This document shows, in pieces, positions 26,065 through 31,491 of a DNA stretch of 31,491 nt; positions within the stretch are counted from its first letter, which is position 1; each line of letters opens with the position of its first letter. The position numbers were made by a program, and so were the translations under genes. The notes beneath the pieces were generated by a model. That model searched no databases and was not told the DNA's origin. It saw nothing but the letters and a program-made list of their open reading frames with translations. The stretch is taken from positions 1 to 31,491 of IMG/VR virus record IMGVR_UViG_3300020463_000079. The stretch is one strand, 5' to 3'. Source of the DNA: a virus.

Positions 26065-26459
26065 TGTCAGAAATTAATGCAAACATTGGACCTACACCTG
26101 CAATAAAGGTTTTAACGACACAACCATCTGTAAATCCAGAACAATCGGTTAATGCTACAAATGTAGTTGGTGGTATAGCTTCTGTTACACAATTATCTGT
26201 AAGTGGTGTATCTACACTGGGAATCATAACAGTTTCGAGTGGGATTGTTTCCTCTACAACTGGAATTGTTACATACTTAGGAGACGGAAGTCAATTAACT
26301 GGAGTTGTTGCCACAGATCTAGGATCTATAGGTGAATTGAATGTAAGTGGTATAAGTACCTTAAATAGAGTTAAAGTGGATTCTGGTATTATAACAGCAA
26401 CAAGTGGTGTTGTTACTTTTACTGGTGATATTACATCTTTAGATGGAGGATCTTTCTGA
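26064..26459 (+). CDS. Short tail-fibre-like repeat protein (131 aa)
   Basis: A low-complexity Ser/Thr/Gly/Val protein built largely of two copies of a fibre module (residues 43-81 and 91-128), preceded by a short Pro-containing N-terminus (PTPAIKVLTTQPSVNPEQ). The module (V-S-G-(V/I)-S-T-L, D-S-G-I, T-G-x-V-T, G-D) also appears at the far end of the window in the gene beginning at 29975, and is of the type found in cyanophage tail fibres. It ends in 'DGGSF' with no receptor-binding domain or chaperone. It may be a short whisker-like or neck-associated fibre, or a reduced paralogue of the larger fibre. The start overlaps the preceding stop (TAATG), and the stop overlaps the gp13 start (TGATG). 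Confidence 0.75.
   Translation: MSEINANIGPTPAIKVLTTQPSVNPEQSVNATNVVGGIASVTQLSVSGVSTLGIITVSSGIVSSTTGIVTYLGDGSQLTGVVATDLGSIGELNVSGISTLNRVKVDSGIITATSGVVTFTGDITSLDGGSF
26190..26447 (+). repeat. Two-copy fibre module in the 131-aa protein
   Basis: Copy 1 begins at 26190 (QLSVSGVSTLGIITVSSGI) and copy 2 at 26334 (ELNVSGISTLNRVKVDSGI), 144 bases apart. The cores V-S-G-x-S-T-L and S-G-I and the closing T-G-x-V-T-(Y/F) stretches align. A related 'LEVTGVSTFAQVDINNG' occurs near 31300-31350 in the fibre gene. Confidence 0.7.
26445..26450 (+). promoter_or_regulatory. Strong ribosome binding site for gp13
   Basis: GGAGGA lies eight bases before the gp13 ATG, inside the last codons of the 131-aa gene. 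It is the best Shine-Dalgarno match I found in the window, where most starts have weak sites, and it supports the gp13 start at 26459. Confidence 0.65.
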
Positions 26460-27304
26460 TGGCATTAATAAGTAATAGACAAGAATTTATTGATTATTGT
26501 TTACGACAACTAGGTGCTCCTGTATTGGAGATAAACGTTGATGATGATCAGATAGATGATGCGTTGGATGATGCAAGACAACTTTACAATGAAAGGCATT
26601 ATGATGGTGTTGAGAAGACGTATCTAAAGCATGAACTCACTCAAGATGATATAGATAGAGGAACAGCATCTGGAACAACAGGAGTTGGTATTGTAACTAC
26701 TACTGGAGGTTCTACAGAAATAAGTGGTTTTGGAAATATCCAGAGTAATTGGGTTGAGACATCTAATTTCATACAGGTTCCTGAACCTGTTTTAGGAATT
26801 GAGAGAGTTTTTAAATTTGACTCAAGCACCATCTCTGGTGGAATGTTTAGTATTAAGTATCAATTATTCCTAAATGATTTGTATAGGTTTAATTCTGTGG
26901 ATCTTCTACAATACTCTATGACAAAAACCTATCTTGAAGATATTGATTTTCTTTTAACTACAGATAAACAGATAAGATTTAATATGAGGACTGATAGATT
27001 ATATTTAGATCTTGATTGGAAGGCACAAAAGGTAGGCACTTTTATTGTTATTGAATGTTATAGAGCATTAAACCCTGATGATTTTACAAATATGCTAAAT
27101 GATTTATTTCTAAAAAGATACGCTACTGCATTAATTAAAAAACAGTGGGGACAAAATTTAATTAAATTTAAAGGTGTAAAATTACCAGGTGGCATTGAAT
27201 TAAATGGTAGAGAGATATATGAAGATGCTGTGAGAGAATTGGAGAGTTTAAGAGAAAGAATGATGCTTGAGTATGAAATTCCACCACTAGATATGATTGG
27301 ATAA
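26459..27304 (+). CDS. 13: Neck protein gp13
   Basis: gp13 forms, with gp14, the neck that seals the filled head and receives the tail. At 281 aa it is near T4 gp13 (309 aa). The N-terminus 'SNRQEFIDYCLRQLGAPVLE' with 'VDDDQIDDALDDARQLYNE' and 'HYDGVEKTYLKHELTQDDID' is the conserved gp13 start. The second half contains 'LFLNDLYRF', 'YSMTKTYLEDIDFLLTTDKQ', 'IRFNMRTDRLYLDLDW' and the C-terminal helices 'LNGREIYEDAVRELESLRER'. A short Gly/Thr insert (SGTTGVGIVTTTGGSTEISG, about residues 71-90) carries a peptide like those in the giant protein. Starts and stops overlap both neighbours, indicating coupled translation with gp14. Confidence 0.93.
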   Translation: MALISNRQEFIDYCLRQLGAPVLEINVDDDQIDDALDDARQLYNERHYDGVEKTYLKHELTQDDIDRGTASGTTGVGIVTTTGGSTEISGFGNIQSNWVETSNFIQVPEPVLGIERVFKFDSSTISGGMFSIKYQLFLNDLYRFNSVDLLQYSMTKTYLEDIDFLLTTDKQIRFNMRTDRLYLDLDWKAQKVGTFIVIECYRALNPDDFTNMLNDLFLKRYATALIKKQWGQNLIKFKGVKLPGGIELNGREIYEDAVRELESLRERMMLEYEIPPLDMIG

Positions 27305-28734
27305 TGGCATTAAATCCCTTTTTTTTACAAGGATCACAAAGTGAACAACGATTAGTTCAAAATCTTATAAATGAGCAATTGCAAATTTATGGGGTTGAAG
27401 TTGTATATTTACCACGTAAAATAGTAAAAAAAGATCAAATATTAACTGAAATTCAATCTTCTTCATTTAATGATAATTTTTTAATTGAAGCATATGTTAA
27501 CACATATGAGGGTTATTCTGGTGCTGGAGATGTTCTAACTAAATTTGGAATGAGTTTAAAGGATGAACTAACAGTTACTATTTCAAGAGAAAGATTTGAA
27601 GATTTTATATCACCATTTTTAACAGGTTTACCAGCTGGTGAGATTGAAGTATCTACAAGACCAAGTGAAGGTGATTTGATATTTTTTCCTTTAGGTAAAA
27701 GATTATTTGAAATAAAATTTGTTGAACATGAAGACCCATTTTATCAGTTAGGTAAAAATTATGTTTATCAATTAAAATGTGAACTATTTGAACTTCAAGA
27801 TGAAATTGGTGGTTGGAATGAGTTAACTAGAACTACACAGACTATCGATGACACATTAGTTGATCAAGGTTATATAACATCATTACAATTAATTTCAATT
27901 GGATCAACTGCAACGGTTGGCATTACAACAACGACTGGTTATATTCGAAACATAATTTTAAATAATGATGGATTTGATTATTCAAAAACTCCAACCGTAT
28001 CCATATCAACTGCACCAGCTGGTGGTGTTAATGCTACTGCTGTTGCAATTACCACTTCTGTATTAGGGTCACAATCAGTTAAAGAGATACTACTAACAAA
28101 TCCAGGTGCGGGATATACAGTTACACCAACTATAACTATTGTAAGTGCCTCCTCTACTATCACTGGTGTTGGATCAACATCATATGGTGTTGGCGCAGCA
28201 GCAACAGCTGTCCTCGTAACTGATTCTGCAGGTATTGGTGCAATCAGCATTGCCTCAAGTGGAAGTGGATATGCAAGAAATCCAACAATATTCTTCAATA
28301 CACCTACATCAGGTATCGGAACTGCTGTTGGTAGAGTGAGCATCAGCACAGATGGTTTTGTCACTCAAACCTTTTTGGAAGATGCTGGTATTGGATATAC
28401 TTCTGGAACTGGTATCGCAACTATTTCTCCACCACCAGTAATTACAGGAGTTGGTACTTACATCTTTAATGAGCAGATAACAGGAAGTATATCTGGAGCA
28501 AAAGGTAGAGTTAAATCATGGGATACATCTAATAATGTATTAAAATTGGGGACAACAGATGGCACATTTATCGCAGGAGATGTAGCTATAGGATCCACCT
28601 CAAATGCTAGATTTACAGTTGATTTTATTGAATCAGCTGAATTTGCTGATAAATATGATAAGGGTGATGAAATAGAAAGTGAAGCTGATGACATCATCGA
28701 CTTCTCAGAAGGAAATCCATTTGGTACATTTTAA
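27304..28734 (+). CDS. 14: Neck protein gp14 with a repeat insertion
   Basis: Residues 1-185 are a recognisable gp14: 'MALNPFFLQGSQSEQRLVQN', 'YGVEVVYLPRKIVKKDQILT', 'DELTVTISRERFEDFISPFL', 'RPSEGDLIFFPLGKRLFEIK', 'EDPFYQLGKNYVYQLKCELF'. The C-terminal acidic piece (about 445-476, ending NPFGTF) looks like the family's end. Between them sit about 250 extra residues: four G-x-GY modules (213-378) and one 'SGAKGRV' module (about 386-437). The total of 476 aa compares with 256 aa for T4 gp14. The insertion point is the loop after 'ELTRTTQTIDDTL'. gp14 forms the outer neck ring and in T4 binds fibritin, so the extra domains probably project from the neck (inference). TAATG overlaps link it to gp13 and gp15. 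Confidence 0.92.
   Translation: MALNPFFLQGSQSEQRLVQNLINEQLQIYGVEVVYLPRKIVKKDQILTEIQSSSFNDNFLIEAYVNTYEGYSGAGDVLTKFGMSLKDELTVTISRERFEDFISPFLTGLPAGEIEVSTRPSEGDLIFFPLGKRLFEIKFVEHEDPFYQLGKNYVYQLKCELFELQDEIGGWNELTRTTQTIDDTLVDQGYITSLQLISIGSTATVGITTTTGYIRNIILNNDGFDYSKTPTVSISTAPAGGVNATAVAITTSVLGSQSVKEILLTNPGAGYTVTPTITIVSASSTITGVGSTSYGVGAAATAVLVTDSAGIGAISIASSGSGYARNPTIFFNTPTSGIGTAVGRVSISTDGFVTQTFLEDAGIGYTSGTGIATISPPPVITGVGTYIFNEQITGSISGAKGRVKSWDTSNNVLKLGTTDGTFIAGDVAIGSTSNARFTVDFIESAEFADKYDKGDEIESEADDIIDFSEGNPFGTF
27940..28437 (+). repeat. Four 'G-x-GY' modules in gp14
   Basis: Copies are at residues 213-250 (NNDGFDYSKTPTVSI), 259-305 (TNPGAGYTVTPTITI), 311-347 (ASSGSGYARNPTIFF) and 353-378 (EDAGIGYTSGTGIATI). 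Each has a strand, a Gly-aromatic turn, and usually T-P or N-P before a second strand. An Ala/Thr-rich or Gly-rich connector separates most copies. Period is roughly 45 residues. Confidence 0.8.
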
Positions 28735-29531
28735 TGTTAGGAACTTACTACTACCATCAAATAATTAGAAAGACAATAATATCTTTTGGAACATTATTTA
28801 ATGCAATTTACATCAGACATGATGATAAAGATGGGGACACTTATAGTGAAATGAAAATTCCTTTAGCATATGGACCTTCACAAAAATTCTTAGCAAGATT
28901 AGAACAACAGGCAGATCTAAACAAACCTGTAGCAATGACTCTACCCAGAATGTCATTTGAAATGACTAATGTTACTTATGATGCTACAAGAAAAACTGGT
29001 ATAACACAAACCTTTAAAGCATCTGATGGAAATAAGATTAAAAAGGTATTCATGCCTGTTCCATATAACATTGGATTTGAATTAAATATTTTAACAAAAA
29101 TAAATGATGATGCATTACAAATTGTTGAACAAATATTACCATTCTTTCAACCATCATTTAATTTAACTGTAGACTTAGTAACTGCTATTGGTGAAAAAAG
29201 AGATATACCCATAGTTTTAGATTCAATTAATTTTCAAGATGATTATGAAGGTGATTTTTCAACTCGTAGAGCATTAATTTATACGTTATCATTTACTGCA
29301 AAAACATATCTATTTGGACCTGTTCCAGATAGTTCCCAAGGTTTAATTAAAAAGGCACAAATTGATTATCATACTGATGTTGACACTAAAAATGCAAAAC
29401 GTGAAGTAAGATACACTGTTGAACCTGATCCAATAACAGCAGGTCCTGATGATGACTTTGGATTTAGTGAAACTACTTCATTCTTCTCTGATGGTAAGAC
29501 ATATAGTCCAACTCAACAAAAGGATATATAA
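28734..29531 (+). CDS. 15: Tail sheath stabiliser and completion protein gp15
   Basis: gp15 caps the finished tail as a hexamer and joins it to the neck. The length (265 aa) matches T4 gp15 (272 aa). Visible conserved blocks are 'LGTYYYHQIIRKTIISFGTL' with 'FNAIYIRH', 'KIPLAYGPSQKFLARL', 'LPRMSFEMTNVTYDATRKTG', 'VPYNIGFELNILTKINDDAL', 'QILPFFQPSFNLTVDL', 'DIPIVLDSINFQDDYEGDF' and 'RALIYTLSFTAKTYLFGPVP'. The C-terminal about 60 residues are polar and variable. TAATG overlaps the gp14 stop, so the ATG is well fixed. Unlike gp14, this core protein has no repeat modules. Confidence 0.94.
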   Translation: MLGTYYYHQIIRKTIISFGTLFNAIYIRHDDKDGDTYSEMKIPLAYGPSQKFLARLEQQADLNKPVAMTLPRMSFEMTNVTYDATRKTGITQTFKASDGNKIKKVFMPVPYNIGFELNILTKINDDALQIVEQILPFFQPSFNLTVDLVTAIGEKRDIPIVLDSINFQDDYEGDFSTRRALIYTLSFTAKTYLFGPVPDSSQGLIKKAQIDYHTDVDTKNAKREVRYTVEPDPITAGPDDDFGFSETTSFFSDGKTYSPTQQKDI

Positions 29532-29548
29532 TGAATTATGGAAGATAA
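29531..29548 (+). other. Five-codon minicistron overlapping the gp16 start
   Basis: ATG at 29531 overlaps the gp15 stop as TAATG, the same layout used by several true genes here, and AAAGGA lies six bases upstream. It encodes only Met-Asn-Tyr-Gly-Arg before TAA at 29546-29548. The gp16 ATG (29538) lies inside it in another frame. It may be fortuitous, or may lower or couple gp16 translation. Confidence 0.3.
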
Positions 29549-29972
29549 ATTTAACTCATTAAATAAAACATTTAATACAGACTCTGTTGAAATTGAACCT
29601 GTCAAAGAAAAAAAACTCAATCTTTCAAAAAATAAGAATGATGTAGATAAAGATTATGAGTATACTAGAGGGCAGTTGTATTCCTTAATAGAGAAGGGTC
29701 AAGAAGCAATAAATGGTATAATGGAAGTTGCTGGTGAGAGTGCAAGTCCCAGAGCATATGAGGTTGCAGGACAATTAATAAAATCTGTTGCAGACAGCAC
29801 AGATAAATTAATGGATTTGCAGAAAAAACTTAAGGATGTTGAAGAAGACATTCAGAAAACAACAAATAACGTCACAAATAATTCTTTATTTGTAGGATCA
29901 ACTGCTGAATTGTCAAAACTGCTCAAAGATGGTCTTCTAAATAATAATACTAGTTTAAATGATAAGTCTTAA
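29538..29972 (+). CDS. 16: Terminase small subunit gp16
   Basis: The small terminase recognises phage DNA and stimulates the gp17 packaging motor. Length (144 aa) is close to T4 gp16 (164 aa), and the position after gp15 is as in T4. The middle contains 'YTRGQLYSLIEKGQEAINGI' and 'SPRAYEVAGQLIKSVADSTD', followed by a helix 'KLMDLQKKLKDVEEDI'. These fit the gp16 pattern of R-x-x-L, a glycine-containing helix, and P-R-A-x-E-V with I-K-x-x-A-D. The N-terminal 35 residues are polar and probably flexible, and the C-terminus is Asn/Ser-rich. The Shine-Dalgarno AAAGGA lies 13 bases from this ATG but six from an out-of-frame ATG at 29531, so initiation may be modest or coupled to gp15. No in-frame upstream ATG is available. 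Confidence 0.88.
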   Translation: MEDKFNSLNKTFNTDSVEIEPVKEKKLNLSKNKNDVDKDYEYTRGQLYSLIEKGQEAINGIMEVAGESASPRAYEVAGQLIKSVADSTDKLMDLQKKLKDVEEDIQKTTNNVTNNSLFVGSTAELSKLLKDGLLNNNTSLNDKS

Positions 29973-29974
29973 TA

Positions 29975-31491
29975 ATGGGGATCAAAAAACCTTCAGATTA
30001 CTTTAAAAAGGAAAGTAAAGATAATGAGAATTTAATTGGTAAACCAAATTTAAGTTCTTATTCGGAAGCTTTCAATTCTTTTAAGGAAAATTTATCAAAA
30101 TTTGATAAAATTACCGAGACAATTAAAGTTGTAGATGAAATAAAAACTGAATTAGAAGATTTTCTTAAAAAAGAAGACCTTGATAATGCGATGATGTCGT
30201 ATGTCTTTTTGTTGGAAGAAAATATAAACACATTACAGAATAATGTAAAGAGTATTAATACAGAAACATTAACTGAAATAAAATCAAAGGTAACAGATGT
30301 AACTGAGGTAGTTAATGAATTTGCAGAAGTAGAATTACCAAAATATAAAAAAAATATAATTGATGCTGAAGTAAGGTCAGATAAAAAATTCAATCAATTT
30401 AAAGAAGAATTTTCTAAATTAATAGATGAAGTTTCAACAAATATTGATACTAAACAGTTTGAGATAGAATCTAAAACAGAAGAAAATTTAAATGAAGTTG
30501 TTACAAATTTTGAAAATAAAATCAATGATTTATATTCAGGTAATGACGGTTTATCCAAAACTATAAAAACTAAAGTAAATGAGATAAAAAAACTTAAGAA
30601 AGATGTAATTGAACACTTTAAGGTTAATAAATCAATTAATAAAGATTTGACTGAAAAAATTTCAAATCTTGAAATTGAGATAATTCGTGGTGAAAATAAT
30701 ATAAAGGAGCAAAATGATGATTTAAGTAATAAAATTTCTAATTTAGAAAATGAAATAATAAAAGGAGAAAATAATTTAAAAGAGCATAATGATAATTTAT
30801 CATCAATTGAAAAAAATATAAAAGGAAAATTAGAAAAAGAAAATTTTGTACTTTCAACAAAAATTAGACATCTTGAGGAAGTTTATGAAAAATTAAAAGA
30901 GGAGAGTAAGATTAATGAAACTCTCATTGAGCAAACAATACCATCTACTAAAACATCAGATCCACTTACACCTTTAGATCAAAATTATGTTACGTTAGAT
31001 CAACTTCAACAACATTATAGATTATTTTTAGGACGCATTCAAACACAACTATCCACATTAGGTGGTGGTGGTGAAACAAGACTACAATATCTTGATGATA
31101 TTGTTGGTATTGCCACTGATTTAAGTGAATATGATGGTAAGTTTCTAAAAGTAGATACATCACAACCAGCAGGAAAGAATTTTGTATTTGAAACTGTTAG
31201 TGGTGGTGGAGGAGGAGGATCCACAGGTGCTGGTGGAACGTGGGCTACATTTGACAGTAATACTGGAATTACAACGACAAAGAAAGTCAAGATTGCTAAT
31301 GATCTTGAGGTCACTGGTGTCTCTACATTTGCACAGGTAGATATTAATAATGGAACGATTGATGGAACTAATATAGGAGTTAGTCATAGATCTAATGCAA
31401 ACTTTAATTATGTTGATATAGCAAATAATTTAGATGTAGATCAAGTTGCAACAATAGGCAATGTTGTGATTGGTGGTGGTACCACGGACTT
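29975..31491 (+). CDS. Tail-fibre-like protein with long coiled coil, 5' part only
   Basis: Begins two bases after the gp16 stop (ATG at 29975, 'MGIKKPSDYFKKESKDNENL') and runs open through the right edge, giving at least 505 codons. Residues about 20-340 are Lys/Glu/Asn-rich with hydrophobic heptads, which points to a long coiled coil, and include a 25-residue tandem duplication at 229-278. Next come 'YVTLDQLQQHYRLFLGRIQT', 'LSTLGGGGETRLQYLDDIVG' (the Gly run near residue 363) and 'DGKFLKVDTSQPAGKNFVFE'. These blocks resemble cyanophage fibres as I remember them. A Gly6 hinge and fibre repeats (LEVTGVSTFAQVDINNG, LDVDQVATIGNVVIGGG) continue to the edge. It should be a trimeric fibre or whisker. 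It stands where gp17 follows gp16 in T4, so fibre genes may have been inserted between the terminase subunits. Confidence 0.85.
   Translation, partial: MGIKKPSDYFKKESKDNENLIGKPNLSSYSEAFNSFKENLSKFDKITETIKVVDEIKTELEDFLKKEDLDNAMMSYVFLLEENINTLQNNVKSINTETLTEIKSKVTDVTEVVNEFAEVELPKYKKNIIDAEVRSDKKFNQFKEEFSKLIDEVSTNIDTKQFEIESKTEENLNEVVTNFENKINDLYSGNDGLSKTIKTKVNEIKKLKKDVIEHFKVNKSINKDLTEKISNLEIEIIRGENNIKEQNDDLSNKISNLENEIIKGENNLKEHNDNLSSIEKNIKGKLEKENFVLSTKIRHLEEVYEKLKEESKINETLIEQTIPSTKTSDPLTPLDQNYVTLDQLQQHYRLFLGRIQTQLSTLGGGGETRLQYLDDIVGIATDLSEYDGKFLKVDTSQPAGKNFVFETVSGGGGGGSTGAGGTWATFDSNTGITTTKKVKIANDLEVTGVSTFAQVDINNGTIDGTNIGVSHRSNANFNYVDIANNLDVDQVATIGNVVIGGGTTD
30659..30808 (+). repeat. 75-base tandem duplication in the fibre coiled coil
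   Basis: Copy 1 (30659-30733) encodes ISNLEIEIIRGENNIKEQND + DLSNK; copy 2 (30734-30808) encodes ISNLENEIIKGENNLKEHND + NLSSI. By my alignment 18 of 25 residues are identical. The units abut exactly. A 25-residue step is not a whole number of heptads, so register must adjust at the junction. Confidence 0.8.

Overview
This window is part of the genome of a tailed, T4-like myovirus, most likely from a marine host. It carries the T4-type baseplate and neck genes in T4 order (25-6-[7]-8-[10 region]-13-14-15-16). It also carries speD, a small host-like metabolic gene typical of T4-like cyanophages, and it has very AT-rich coding sequence. Host assignment is inference. A Prochlorococcus or Synechococcus cyanomyovirus and a T4-like pelagiphage of SAR11 are both compatible with what is visible. 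All genes are on the + strand and packed end to end. Starts overlap stops as ATGA or TAATG at most junctions, the longest gap is 35 bases, and there is no gene-free stretch above 300 bases. No tRNA, CRISPR array, insertion sequence, integrase or convincing hairpin terminator was seen.

Layout: bases 1-952 hold the 3' end of an unidentified small gene and a 253-residue gene of unknown function. Both are clearly less AT-rich than the rest. speD (949-1290) follows. A perfect T4-type late promoter (TATAAATA, 1300-1307) then starts the structural run: gp25 and gp6 (baseplate wedge), then a giant 4204-residue protein in the place of gp7 (3656-16270, 40% of the window). A second perfect late promoter (16273-16280) precedes gp8. 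It is followed by a 2523-residue protein with a DUF4815-type N-terminus in the gp9-gp12 position, three small proteins (one coiled coil, one probable beta-sandwich, one fibre-like), and the neck and tail-completion genes gp13, gp14 and gp15. The small terminase gp16 comes next. A tail-fibre-like gene with a long coiled coil (29975 onward) runs off the right end where gp17 would be expected.

How they work together: gp25, gp6, the giant protein, gp8 and the DUF4815 protein should form and decorate the baseplate wedges. gp13, gp14 and gp15 should close head and tail. gp16 should recruit DNA for packaging. SpeD would supply decarboxylated SAM for polyamine synthesis during infection.

The most unusual feature is a shared set of small protein modules: 'G-x-GY', 'HGF..GD', 'RG...H', 'SGa-G-V' and 'GIGTT' peptides. 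They recur in the giant protein, gp8, the DUF4815 protein and even the neck protein gp14, and they appear to have enlarged several core virion proteins far beyond their T4 sizes.
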